DNA of 64,000 nucleotides, taken from contig DASYBM010000008.1 in the NCBI GenBank assembly GCA_036500765.1, forward strand, positions 1 through 64,000, in the 5' to 3' direction. Source of the DNA: Candidatus Sulfotelmatobacter sp. Lineage in GTDB: Bacteria; Acidobacteriota; Terriglobia; Terriglobales; Acidobacteriaceae. A program made the translations under genes and the position numbers. Of this stretch, positions 15,926-23,957 are shown in pieces. Every line of letters begins with the position of its first letter. Within the stretch, counting starts at the first letter, position 1. Under the pieces are notes generated by a model. That model was given only the letters and a program-made list of their open reading frames with translations, searched no databases and was not told where the DNA came from.

Positions 15926-17647
15926 TTATTCGTCCCCTGCGGTTTCCACTATTTTGCTGGGGCGGCGGATCATTTCGTGCAGCGATGCTCCTGCCGCGAC
16001 CATGGGATAGACCGTGTCTTCCTGCTCGACGCGGAAGTTGATGAGCACCGGGCCATCGTGCTGCTGCGCCTGATGCACCGAAGGCACGACCTGCGAGCGC
16101 CCGCTCACGGTCATGCTCTTGATGCCGTACGCTTCGCCTAGCTTTGCGAAATCCGGATTCAGGAGCGGCGTCGCGGCGTAGTTGCGCTCGTAGAAAAATT
16201 CCTGCCACTGGCGCACCATGCCTAGGAAGCCGTTGTTGATGATGGCGATGTTCACTTTCAACTTTTCCTGGACAATGGTCGCGAGTTCGCACAACGTCAT
16301 CTGGAAGCCGCCATCGCCCACCACGACCCACACTTCGGCTTCCGGCCGCGCGACCTTGGCGCCGATGGCGGCGGGTAAGGCGAAGCCCATCGTTCCCAGG
16401 CCGCCGGAGGTGATCAGACTGCGCGCTTTTTCGTGCTTGTAGTATTGCGCTTCCCACATCTGGTGCTGGCCGACGTCGGTGACTACGACGGTTTCTACGT
16501 CGCGGGTCTCGCGCCACAGATCGTTGATCACGTGCGCGGCGTAGAGATGTCCGCTGTCGGGAAGGTTCTGGATGTCGCGCACGGCCGCGTCGCCCTTTAA
16601 TTTGTCGATGGAATCGAGCCACTCGCTGCGGTCGATGGATTCGACGTGCGGCAGCAACTCATGCAGAACTTCGCGAAGATCGCCGACCAGGGGGACATCC
16701 ACTTTGACGTTTTTATTTATTTCCGCCGGGTCGATCTCGATGTGAATCTTTTTCGCGTTCGAGGCGTAGGTTTTCAAATTGCCGGTGACGCGATCGTCGA
16801 AGCGCATGCCGAAGGCGAGAAGCAAGTCGGCTTCCTGAATCGTATGGTTGACCCAAGCCTCGCCGTGCATGCCCATCATGCCGAGGTTCAGCGGATGCGA
16901 GGCCGGGAACGCTCCCAACCCGAGCAGCGTTAGTGCTACAGGAATGCCGGTACGCTCGGCAAAGTCGCGAACCTCATTCATCGCTCCGGAAATGATGATG
17001 CCATGACCGGCTAGAATTACGGGGCGCTTGGAGTTGTGAATTAACTCGAGGGCCTGTTCATACTCCTTCTTTTCGGGCGACAGGTCGGGGCGATATCCCG
17101 GCAGTTGCGGCTTGGCGGCATCCCAGTCGAATTCGGCGGTGGTCTGCTGCGCATCTTTGGTGATGTCGATCAGCACAGGGCCGGGCCTGCCGGAGCGAGC
17201 CACATAAAAAGCTTCGCGAACGGTACGCGCCACTTCGCTCGCATGCGTTACCAGATAGTTGTGCTTGGTGATCGGAAGCGTTACGCCGGTGATATCTGTT
17301 TCCTGGAAGGCGTCGGAGCCGATCAACTTGCTGCCGACTTGTCCAGTAATGCAGACGATAGGCGATGAATCAAGCATGGCGGTGGCGATTCCCGTGACCA
17401 TGTTGGTTGCGCCCGGGCCGGAAGTGGCGACGGCGACTCCGACTTTGCCGCTGGCGCGCGCGTAGCCGTCAGCCATATGGGTCGCGCCTTGCTCATGGCG
17501 CACCAGGATGTGATGGATCTTGCTGCCCTTGAGCGCGTCGTAGGCGGGAAGAATGGCTCCGCCGGGATAGCCGAAAACCGTGGTCACGCCTTCGCGTTCC
17601 AGGCACTCCCAGAGGATGCTGGCGCCGGTCATATTCTTGGTGGTCAT
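15926..17647 (-). CDS. ilvB: Acetolactate synthase large (catalytic) subunit
   Basis: A protein of 573 residues, full length for the biosynthetic enzyme. It condenses two pyruvates, or pyruvate and 2-oxobutyrate, in the first common step of Val, Leu and Ile synthesis. Visible features: the N-terminal VFGYPGGAILPAYDAL; the catalytic Glu in HEQGATHMADGYARASGK; the FAD/middle domain LGLGAFPASHPLNLGMMGMHG; and the TPP motif GDGGFQMTLCELATIVQ ending NIAIINN. A leader peptide with consecutive Val and Leu codons and an intrinsic terminator lie upstream, indicating attenuation control. ilvN follows. Confidence 0.97.
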   Translation of the reverse strand: MTTKNMTGASILWECLEREGVTTVFGYPGGAILPAYDALKGSKIHHILVRHEQGATHMADGYARASGKVGVAVATSGPGATNMVTGIATAMLDSSPIVCITGQVGSKLIGSDAFQETDITGVTLPITKHNYLVTHASEVARTVREAFYVARSGRPGPVLIDITKDAQQTTAEFDWDAAKPQLPGYRPDLSPEKKEYEQALELIHNSKRPVILAGHGIIISGAMNEVRDFAERTGIPVALTLLGLGAFPASHPLNLGMMGMHGEAWVNHTIQEADLLLAFGMRFDDRVTGNLKTYASNAKKIHIEIDPAEINKNVKVDVPLVGDLREVLHELLPHVESIDRSEWLDSIDKLKGDAAVRDIQNLPDSGHLYAAHVINDLWRETRDVETVVVTDVGQHQMWEAQYYKHEKARSLITSGGLGTMGFALPAAIGAKVARPEAEVWVVVGDGGFQMTLCELATIVQEKLKVNIAIINNGFLGMVRQWQEFFYERNYAATPLLNPDFAKLGEAYGIKSMTVSGRSQVVPSVHQAQQHDGPVLINFRVEQEDTVYPMVAAGASLHEMIRRPSKIVETAGDE

Positions 17648-17675
17648 AAATCTTGTCCTTCATTGCACTCTGCGG

Positions 17676-17697
17676 GGCCGGACGAATGCGTCCGGCC
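17676..17697. repeat. Family A hairpin in the ilvB leader
   Basis: GGCCGGACG-AATG-CGTCCGGCC, a perfect 9-bp stem with the usual AATG loop, between the attenuator and the ilvB start. The arms differ from the common GGACGGACG form on both sides, so pairing is kept. Confidence 0.85.
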
Positions 17698-17710
17698 CTA
17701 CGTGATTCCC

Positions 17711-17752
17711 TAAAAGCAAAACCCACCGGGCCAGCATTTCTGGCGGGGCGGG
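17711..17752 (-). terminator. ilvB: Putative intrinsic terminator/attenuator ahead of ilvB
   Basis: Read on the reverse strand, CCCGCC pairs with GGTGGG around an inner stem GCCAG/CTGGC, followed at once by TTTTGCTTTT. It lies 30 bases after the stop of the leader peptide and 64 bases before ilvB. The 5' side of the hairpin overlaps AATCCCGC, which is exactly complementary to GCGGGATT just after the Val-Val-Leu-Leu codons of the leader, so an exclusive alternative fold exists. Confidence 0.6.
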
Positions 17753-17781
17753 ATTCGGGAGCCGTCAAGATTTCGCGTTTC

Positions 17782-17874
17782 TCAGCTCGCTGGTTCCCTC
17801 CACACCGGAGAGAGGGGAAAAAATCCCGCTCTCAACAGTACGACACGAAATCGATGCAAATAGCAGTTGTTCAT
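17782..17874 (-). CDS. Leader peptide of ilvB with Val-Val-Leu-Leu control codons
   Basis: A 30-residue open frame with ATG at 17872-17874 and TGA at 17782-17784. Codons 11-14 (about 17833-17844) are GTC GTA CTG TTG, encoding Val-Val-Leu-Leu within the segment CYLHRFRVVLLRAGF. All four are products of the pathway that the next gene starts, as expected of a transcription-attenuation leader. The ribosome binding site is weak (GAGAC). A TTGACA hexamer lies about 40 bases upstream of the start. The frame is too short to prove by coding statistics, but the codon run, position and following terminator-like hairpin make a consistent set. Confidence 0.6.
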   Translation of the reverse strand: MNNCYLHRFRVVLLRAGFFPLSPVWREPAS

Positions 17875-17880
17875 CGCTGT

Positions 17881-17917
17881 CTCAAATCATTCCTGTATCA
17901 AATCATGCCTGTGTCAA
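17881..17917 (-). promoter_or_regulatory. Probable ilvB promoter region with duplicated ACAGG-ATGATTTGA
   Basis: On the reverse strand a perfect -35 hexamer TTGACA (17912-17917) is followed by two direct copies of ACAGG.ATGATTTGA. A good -10 box is not obvious. The duplicated element may be an operator. The rest of the gap to 18041 shows no gene. Confidence 0.4.
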
Positions 17918-18041
17918 GAGGTGCAGTGATGGTATCGAAGGCGGGGATGGGGTGCAAGCGGAAAGTCCGCGACGGCAGTTCGCGAGAAAAGCGCTTCCGT
18001 ATTGCCGAGGGCGGTTTCGGACCACGATGTGAGCCAGCGTT

Positions 18042-18374
18042 CTAGAGATTTTCCTGGATGAAGCGGGGACTGAGGTGAATATCGAATTGCACCAGCGGTG
18101 AATCGCCGACCGCTTTGAAGCTGTGGATCTCGCCAGCCTTGATGACGAAGATGTCTCCCGCGCCGCCCTCGAAGGTTTGGCCGTTTACGGTCCACACTCC
18201 GCGGCCTTCACGAATGAACTGGATTTCGTCATAGGGATGGCGGTGCGGCCCCGGCCCCGATCCGGGTTTTCCGTGGAACAGGAACACCGAAACAGCAGCG
18301 TTGCCCTGCTCAGCTCCGATAAACTCGTGCGAACTACCAACAAAGGGCAGGTTCTCCTGGCGGACGTGATACAT
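18042..18374 (-). CDS. Small cupin-domain protein
   Basis: From ATG at 18374, with AGGAGA nine bases upstream, the protein has 110 residues and is one cupin barrel: cupin motif 1 in GPGPHRHPYDEIQFIREGRG and motif 2 in GDIFVIKAGEIHSFKAVGD. The metal-binding set is H-x-H, a Glu and a later His (HRH, E of DE, H of IHS), all present. Small cupins bind sugars, other small molecules or serve as isomerases; the substrate cannot be told. It lies immediately downstream of the MurU-like gene on the same strand, so it could act on a sugar intermediate, but this is only suggested by position. Confidence 0.85.
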   Translation of the reverse strand: MYHVRQENLPFVGSSHEFIGAEQGNAAVSVFLFHGKPGSGPGPHRHPYDEIQFIREGRGVWTVNGQTFEGGAGDIFVIKAGEIHSFKAVGDSPLVQFDIHLSPRFIQENL

Positions 18375-18444
18375 TGCGTCACTCTCCTGGCCGGATTGGA
18401 TGACGTTGGACGCGGTTTGGTTCCGGGCGACGTGTGATGTACGG

Positions 18445-19218
18445 CTAAATCTCAACCAGCCCTTGCTGCACATCCTTGGCAGCTTGCGCCACGCTTTCGG
18501 GCCGGCCCAGATCGCGCCAATAATAGTCGTCGGCGCGAAAGGCCAGAATCTTTTCTCCTTCTCGTGCCAGGCGCAGGTAAGAATTGATAATTGAGAACGC
18601 CCCGTCCTCGGTGATTCGGGAGAGAAGGCTCGAAGAAATTACGTGCACGCCGGAGAAGGCGAGCGCCTGCATCTCATGCGGATTTCCGGCTAATTCGGCG
18701 GCGTTATCGTCTGTACGGCGGCCGCACAGTTGGCGATGCCCGTCGAACAGAAGATAGCGTGAGCTTTTGCGTTCCTGCACGGCCAGCGTAGCGAGCGCGC
18801 GCTTCTCTCGATGAGCTTGCAGCATGCGGTTCAGGTCGATGGTGCTGACGACATCTACGTTGTGCACAACGATCGGCTCATTCGAATGGGTGGAATTCTC
18901 CAGAAAAAACCACGCCGCCTGCTTGAGGCCGCCACCGGTATCGAGCAAGGTTTCTTCGCGCGAGATTTCAATCCGCATGCCGAAGTTATTGTTCTTCTTC
19001 AGATACTCAGCCACCATGTCGGCGAAGTGATGCACGTTGACGATGACTTCGGAAATGCCGAAGGTGCGCAGACGGCGGATCGTGATTTCAAGCATGGTAT
19101 GACCGGCCACTTCCACCAGGGCTTTGGGACGATCGTCGGTGAGGGGACGCAGGCGCGTCCCCAGGCCGGCGGCCAGAACCATCGCTCTCATCCTCATTGT
19201 CGTTGTCATTATTGTCAT
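18445..19218 (-). CDS. murU: Sugar nucleotidyltransferase, MurU-like
   Basis: A protein of 257 residues of the NTP-transferase family. Signature: AMVLAAGLGTRLRPLTDDRPKAL near the N-terminus, the metal Asp in VVHNVDVVSTIDL, and the C-terminal YYWRDLGRPESV. Its 4-base overlap with an AmgK-like sugar kinase makes it the likely MurU partner, which converts N-acetylmuramate 1-phosphate to UDP-MurNAc and so returns cell-wall sugar to peptidoglycan synthesis without going through de novo UDP-GlcNAc. Several Met codons lie at the start (MTIMTTTMRMRAMVLAAG); MRMRAMVLAAG is the most family-like and would remove the overlap. A mannose-1-phosphate guanylyltransferase role cannot be excluded. Confidence 0.83.
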   Translation of the reverse strand: MTIMTTTMRMRAMVLAAGLGTRLRPLTDDRPKALVEVAGHTMLEITIRRLRTFGISEVIVNVHHFADMVAEYLKKNNNFGMRIEISREETLLDTGGGLKQAAWFFLENSTHSNEPIVVHNVDVVSTIDLNRMLQAHREKRALATLAVQERKSSRYLLFDGHRQLCGRRTDDNAAELAGNPHEMQALAFSGVHVISSSLLSRITEDGAFSIINSYLRLAREGEKILAFRADDYYWRDLGRPESVAQAAKDVQQGLVEI

Positions 19219-20699
19219 TGCGGGGATTTCGCCGGAATCGATTTCCCGGCGGCAGCAGCTTCGGATTCCATTCTTTCCAGCTCGCGGTGCTGCACGACAA
19301 CGGCAACGCCGCTACGCGCGCGCAACCGCTTCGCGACTTGTTCGGCGAGGTACACGGAGCGATGCTGGCCGCCGGTGCATCCAAATGAAACCATCAAATG
19401 TTTGAAGCTGCGTTGCCGATAGTTATTCACGCTGGCATCCACCAGCGACATCACGCTGGCCAGAAACTGATGCACGCTTTCCTGCTGGTTCAGATAGTCG
19501 ATCACCGGCGCGTCGCGGCCCGTGAGCACCTTGAAGCGCTCTTCGCGTCCAGGATTGGGCAGGCTGCGTCCATCGAAAATGAATCCGCCGCCGTTCCCGC
19601 TTTCGTCTTTCGGCAGGCCGCGATGAAAGGAAAAACTGACAATGCGCACGACTAGATTATCCGCATCCGAGGCGAGGCCTTGCAGCTTCTCCGAGGCGAG
19701 CATGCTGTGAAAAGCGTCCATGAGCGTCGGCAGGGCGATAGGCAGGTTTACATGATGCAGCAGCCAGCGCAGATTTTTCAGCGCGTACGGCACGCTCTGC
19801 AAGAAGTGAACTTTGCGTTCGTAAAATCCGCGGAATCCGTAGGCTCCCAGCGCCTGCATGATGCGGATGTAGACGTAAGCGTAATAGTGCCGCATGAAGG
19901 CTGCGCGGGTTAAATCGTGATTCCCCCCGGCGTAGCCGGGCAGCACGTCTAGATAATGATCCAGAAGCTGTTGGCGCAGATCCGGCGGCAGATCGGCCTT
20001 GGCGTCGTAAAGGAGGGAAGCGACGTCATATTGCAGCGCGCCCTTGCGTCCGCCCTGATAGTCGAGAAAAAACGGTTGACCATCGCGGAGCATGATGTTG
20101 CGCGACTGGAAATCGCGATAGAGAAAATAATCCCGCTCCGCGCTCAACAGGAAGCTGGTGAGGTTGTCGAAGTCGTCTTCGAGCGCCTGCTCGCTGAACG
20201 GAACGCCCGCCAAGCGAAGAAAATAGTATTTAAAATAATTCAGGTCCCATGCGATCGACTGCCGGTCGAAACTTCCGCGCGGATAGCATACTTTGTAGTT
20301 CAGGTCGCGTCCGGCCTCGATTTGAAAACGCGGCAGGATGCCGATGACTTTGCGATAGGCGTCAACCGCGGGGACGGCAATTTGTCCGCCCTGGCGATGT
20401 TTCGACAAAAATTCAAAAAGCGTAGTGCTGCCGAGATCTTCTTCGAGATAAGCGCCGCGATCCAAATCTGCGGCGTAGATTTCCGGCACGGGCAAAGAGT
20501 GCTTGCGAAAATGCCGGGAGAATTCGAGAAAGGCCGCATTCTCTTCGCGCACGTCGTAGAGAATGCCGATGGCGCTGACTTTGCCGGTGGCCAGACGTAC
20601 GATTTGCCGCCCCGAGCCGCCCAGTTGCCCTTGCAGCGGCTGGACGTGCTCAACTGGCGAGTGGAAGCGCTGCTCGAATAGCTTTTTGAGAATGTCCAT
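19215..20699 (-). CDS. amgK: AmgK-like amino-sugar kinase fused to a RapZ C-terminal domain
   Basis: A protein of 494 residues with two parts. Residues 1 to about 340 form an aminoglycoside-phosphotransferase-type kinase: YRDFQSRNIML (catalytic Asp and Asn) and FFLDYQGGRKGALQYDVASLL (metal Asp), close to the AmgK pattern, an anomeric kinase for MurNAc and GlcNAc. Residues about 348-494 match the C-terminal domain of RapZ: VVRIVSFSFHRGLP, DGRSLPNPGR, LTGRDAPVIDYL and SFGCTGGQHRSVYLAE. In Enterobacteria this domain senses glucosamine-6-phosphate and controls GlmS synthesis. The fusion is seen in some other phyla and suggests that kinase activity responds to an amino-sugar signal. The next gene, MurU-like, overlaps by 4 bases. 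Confidence 0.88.
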   Translation of the reverse strand: MDILKKLFEQRFHSPVEHVQPLQGQLGGSGRQIVRLATGKVSAIGILYDVREENAAFLEFSRHFRKHSLPVPEIYAADLDRGAYLEEDLGSTTLFEFLSKHRQGGQIAVPAVDAYRKVIGILPRFQIEAGRDLNYKVCYPRGSFDRQSIAWDLNYFKYYFLRLAGVPFSEQALEDDFDNLTSFLLSAERDYFLYRDFQSRNIMLRDGQPFFLDYQGGRKGALQYDVASLLYDAKADLPPDLRQQLLDHYLDVLPGYAGGNHDLTRAAFMRHYYAYVYIRIMQALGAYGFRGFYERKVHFLQSVPYALKNLRWLLHHVNLPIALPTLMDAFHSMLASEKLQGLASDADNLVVRIVSFSFHRGLPKDESGNGGGFIFDGRSLPNPGREERFKVLTGRDAPVIDYLNQQESVHQFLASVMSLVDASVNNYRQRSFKHLMVSFGCTGGQHRSVYLAEQVAKRLRARSGVAVVVQHRELERMESEAAAAGKSIPAKSPQ

Positions 20700-20963
20700 T
20701 TGACGCTGCCGAGCGGTTTAGAGATGACGATTCATCCACTTTTATTTACTAAAGATATCATCGAAGGGCAGAAGCAAAATGCCCTGAGCATCCGCAGACG
20801 AAACATCGGTAATGGTGAACCTTTCAGCTCCACGTCCCGCATCGGGGGGCAGGGATCCCTTCGAGTTTCGCTCGGAAGGATAGGGCGGCGAAAACAAGCG
20901 AAACTGCCCCAATGCCACGAAGTCGCATTCAAGCGGGAAAGATCGATTGCCGATGTACCCCAC

Positions 20964-21413
20964 ATGAAAACCCATGCGGCACTGTTCATGTGGATGATGT
21001 TTGTCGGGACGGCGGTGACCCCGCTGCGGGCGCAAGTCATTGACGAAGCGGCAACCCGAAGCAAAATCCTGGCCCTCGAACATGCCTGGGACCGGGCGGT
21101 CGAGTCCAACGACCTGAAAGGACTGGATTCCCTATTCGACAACGCGCTGGTGTATATCACCCAGGACGGCACGTTGTTGACGAAAGCGGATTTTCTTTTG
21201 AGCGTGAGAGCCATGCGTCTGGAGAAGGTGGTGACGGAGTCGATGAGCGTGCAGGTGTTCGGGGATACTGCGATCGTGACCGGAGTCTACCGATCGAGCG
21301 AATTCAAGAATGGCAAGCTGATCCTGCGGCGCGGTCGTTTTCTCAACACATGGGTGTACAAGGATGGATCGTGGATCTGCGTCGCGGCCGAGGACACGCC
21401 GATGGTGCAGTAA
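20964..21413 (+). CDS. Secreted NTF2-like protein, paralogue 2
   Basis: From ATG at 20964 the protein has 149 residues, with a signal peptide (HAALFMWMMFVGTAVTPLRAQ) and a single NTF2-like domain: ILALEHAWDRAVESNDLKGL, DNALVYITQDGTLLTKADFL and a C-terminal FLNTWVYKDGSWICVAAED. It is homologous to the following gene and to that at 6087-6545. The reading frame stays open to 20700, but the extension contains a family B repeat fragment and no similarity, so the internal Met is preferred. Function unknown; the fold is used for small ligands or as an SnoaL-like enzyme, and no catalytic residues are evident. Confidence 0.8.
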   Translation: MKTHAALFMWMMFVGTAVTPLRAQVIDEAATRSKILALEHAWDRAVESNDLKGLDSLFDNALVYITQDGTLLTKADFLLSVRAMRLEKVVTESMSVQVFGDTAIVTGVYRSSEFKNGKLILRRGRFLNTWVYKDGSWICVAAEDTPMVQ

Positions 21414-21544
21414 AAGGGGCGCTTTTCGCACCCGCCACGCGGTTGCGGAATTCGGCCGGCCCGCGGAATAGAAACAAACACTTGTCCCCTCGCAGGCGTG
21501 CCGTTAGAGTGCAGTTATTGCTAGCTTCACCCCGAGGCAAGAGC

Positions 21545-22006
21545 ATGAAACGGAGCGCCACTTTCGTCATCTTAGGCTGCATCTGTATTGCGGCCTGCGC
21601 TGCGGCGCAAAGCGAGAGCGAGGCGGCCGCGAAGTCGAAGATCGTCGCGCTGGAGCAGTTATGGAATCAGGCGTACAAGTCGGGCGACACGAGAGCGCTG
21701 GATTCCATTCTGGACGATGCGATCGTGCTGGTAAACGATGACGGCTCGGTGCAAACCAAGTCGGAATTTCTGGCGAGCGTGAAGACGGCTGCTCCTGAAC
21801 CCAGTGCCCAGCAGCAACAAGTGCCTCCGGAATCATTCAAAGTAAATGTTTATGGGAATGTGGCTATCGCGACCGGAGTGATGAAGGTGAAAGGCGTGGA
21901 GAACGGCAAGTCGTATACTCGGCGCGAACGTTTTGTCGATACCTGGCTGTTCAAGCGCGGGAACTGGGTGTGCGTGGGCACCGACGCGACGCCGGTTCTG
22001 CACTGA
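21545..22006 (+). CDS. Secreted NTF2-like protein, paralogue 3
   Basis: A protein of 153 residues from ATG at 21545, beginning MKRSATFVILGCICIAACAA. The CIAAC stretch could be a lipobox-like cleavage site, though cleavage after AAAQ by signal peptidase I is equally possible. The domain has IVALEQLWNQAYKSGDTRAL, DDAIVLVNDDGSVQTKSEFL and DTWLFKRGNWVCVGTD. It is closer to paralogue 1 (VLVNDDGS-Q.KS.FLAS) than to its immediate neighbour. Tandem position with paralogue 2 suggests duplication. No function can be assigned. Confidence 0.8.
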   Translation: MKRSATFVILGCICIAACAAAQSESEAAAKSKIVALEQLWNQAYKSGDTRALDSILDDAIVLVNDDGSVQTKSEFLASVKTAAPEPSAQQQQVPPESFKVNVYGNVAIATGVMKVKGVENGKSYTRRERFVDTWLFKRGNWVCVGTDATPVLH

Positions 22007-22237
22007 GTTCTCCCTAAAACATTCCGACACATTCTGGCCTTGATCTGCGTGGAATTACACTAGAAATAGTATCTGAAAAAACGGACGAAGACGGTAGCCA
22101 TGCTATTTGTCTGTTTGCGAATTTGTCTTTTTCCGAGCCAGGGCGCAGGGGCTGACAAGGGTCATCTCAATTGCCGGACGTCGTCGAAATACTGGAGAGG
22201 AACGGGTGGGTTCACTCGCCGTGAAAGTTCGGCGAAA

Positions 22238-22277
22238 GTCCCCACTTCTCGCAAAGGAGGCGAGAAATGGGGCACCC
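22238..22277. repeat. Family C hairpin upstream of trmFO
   Basis: CCCCACTTCTCGC and GCGAGAAATGGGGCACCC form a stem around AAAGGAG. A second copy is inside trmFO. The rest of the gap 22007-22307 shows no gene; its reading frame is open but without similarity. Confidence 0.8.
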
Positions 22278-22307
22278 GCGGTTCGTCGACATTTCAATAG
22301 TGATTCC

Positions 22308-23741
22308 ATGAGGAACAAGATTCGCATTATCGGGGCCGGACTGGCGGGGTCGGAGGCGGCGTGGCAGTGTGCGCGGCGCGGGCTCGAGGTGGAGTTGTTG
22401 GAGATGCGGCCGGTACGGACGACGCCGGCGCATCAGACGGCGGATTTTGCGGAGCTGGTGTGCTCGAATTCGCTGAAGTCGGATAGTGAGAACACAGCTC
22501 CGTGGCTGCTGAAAGAGGAGATGCGGCGGGCAGGATCGCTCCTGCTGGAGATTGCGCGAGCGTGCGCGGTGCCGGCGGGGCATGCGTTGGCAGTGGATCG
22601 GGTGGCGTTTGCGGCGCGGGTGACGGAGGCGATCGGGCGCGAGCGGCGGATCACGGTTCGGCGGGAGGAAGTTACCGCGATTGAAGAGGCGGGGGAGATC
22701 ACGATTATTGCTACTGGGCCACTGACTTCGGAGGTGCTGGCGGCGGAGATTGGGCGGCTGAGCCGAGGACCGCAAGACCCCACTTCGCGCGCAGAGAGCG
22801 CGCGAGAAATGGGGCACCCGGCTCCAGATAATCCCGATCCACAGCAGCTGGTTCCGCACCCGCAAGAGAGTGCGCATCTTTACTTCTACGATTCGATTAG
22901 TCCGATTGTGGAGGCGGACTCGATTGATATGGGGCGCGTATATTTGGCGGCGCGCTATGACAAGGGGTCGGCGGATTACATTAACTGTCCGATGACGGCG
23001 GAGGAATATGGAGTGTTTTACGATGCGCTGCTGGCGGCGCAATCGGTGGAGGAGCGGGATTGGGAGAAGTTGAATTATTTTGAGAGCTGTCTGCCGATTG
23101 AGGAGATTGCGCGGCGCGGACGGGATACGCTGCGCTTTGGTCCGATGAAGCCGGTGGGATTGATTAATCCGCGGACAGGCAGGATGCCGTATGCGGTGGT
23201 GCAGTTGCGGCAGGAAAATCTGCGGGCGGATTCATACAACCTGGTGGGATTTCAGAATCATTTGAAGTTTGGCGAGCAGGCGCGGGTGCTGCGGCTGATT
23301 CCGGGTTTGGAGAATGCGCGGTTTCTGCGCTATGGGCAGATTCATCGCAATACGTACATCAATTCGCCGACGCTGTTGCGCGAGACGCTGCAGATGAAGG
23401 TGCATCCTCGGGTTTTCTTTGCCGGGCAGATTTGCGGGGTGGAGGGATATGTGGAGTCGATTGCCACCGGATTGTTGGCTGGGATGCATGCTTCGGCGTT
23501 GGCTTCGGACGTCGAAATCGGGCCTGCGCCGCGGGCTTCGGCGTTTGGATCGCTGACGCATTATGTGACGCATGCAGATGCGAAGAATTTTCAGCCGGCG
23601 AATATCACGTTTGATTTGCTGCCGGCGCTGGAGAGGAAGATTCGCGACCGGAAGGAGCGGCATCGGGTGCAGTGTGAGATGGCTTTGCGGGCGTTTGACC
23701 GGTGGTTTTCCGATGTGGGAGCGGCGGCCGTGAAGATCTGA
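22308..23741 (+). CDS. trmFO: Methylenetetrahydrofolate-tRNA-(uracil-54-C5)-methyltransferase, FAD/folate-dependent
   Basis: A protein of 477 residues that makes ribothymidine at position 54 of tRNA using 5,10-methylenetetrahydrofolate and FADH2. The start MRNKIRIIGAGLAGSEAAW contains the FAD-binding GxGxxGxE. Other family segments: ELVCSNSLKSD, APWLLKEEMRRAGSLLL, YDKGSADYINCPMTAEEY, RFGPMKPVGL, the C-terminal FFAGQICGVEGYVESIATGL and SLTHYVTHAD. The catalytic Cys lies in NCPMT. Residues about 151-184, including RGPQDPTSRAESAREMGHPA, are an insertion from a family C hairpin. The frame is open upstream to 22107, but that stretch is another copy of the same repeat, so the ATG at 22308 is chosen. 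Confidence 0.95.
   Translation: MRNKIRIIGAGLAGSEAAWQCARRGLEVELLEMRPVRTTPAHQTADFAELVCSNSLKSDSENTAPWLLKEEMRRAGSLLLEIARACAVPAGHALAVDRVAFAARVTEAIGRERRITVRREEVTAIEEAGEITIIATGPLTSEVLAAEIGRLSRGPQDPTSRAESAREMGHPAPDNPDPQQLVPHPQESAHLYFYDSISPIVEADSIDMGRVYLAARYDKGSADYINCPMTAEEYGVFYDALLAAQSVEERDWEKLNYFESCLPIEEIARRGRDTLRFGPMKPVGLINPRTGRMPYAVVQLRQENLRADSYNLVGFQNHLKFGEQARVLRLIPGLENARFLRYGQIHRNTYINSPTLLRETLQMKVHPRVFFAGQICGVEGYVESIATGLLAGMHASALASDVEIGPAPRASAFGSLTHYVTHADAKNFQPANITFDLLPALERKIRDRKERHRVQCEMALRAFDRWFSDVGAAAVKI
22771..22825. repeat. Family C hairpin inside trmFO
   Basis: CCCCACTTCGCGCGC and GCGCGCGAGAAATGGGGCACCC pair as a stem and are read in frame, with the same ends as the copy just upstream of the gene. 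Confidence 0.85.
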
Positions 23742-23749
23742 AGTCAGAG

Positions 23750-23797
23750 CATCGCCGAGCTTCGCTCGGCGGACGGACGAATGCGTCCGTCCCCACG
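23750..23797. repeat. Family A double hairpin after trmFO
   Basis: CGCCGAG-CTTCG-CTCGGCG followed by GGACGGACG-AATG-CGTCCGTCC and CCCCAC: the complete two-hairpin form. The remaining gap to 23957 has a related GGACGGGCGAGGCGCCTGCC segment. Confidence 0.88.
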
Positions 23798-23957
23798 CAA
23801 ACAAGTGCAAGGTAAGAACTACCGCGCTTCGCTTTGGGGGACGGGCGAGGCGCCTGCCCTCCACGAATTCTCTGCAACAAAAAGATGCTCGCTTTCGTAT
23901 TAACTACAAGAGGCTTGGGGATTACCTTCTCTTTCGGGCTGCGTCCAACTTAGTGTT

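Noticed and set aside
17700-17900. T-box riboswitch upstream of ilvB
   Set aside because: No conserved T-box sequence or specifier stem was found; the leader peptide with a terminator explains the region better.
22107-22307. N-terminal extension of trmFO
   Set aside because: The frame is open but encodes a family C repeat and shows no similarity before the FAD motif; the ATG at 22308 gives the family start.
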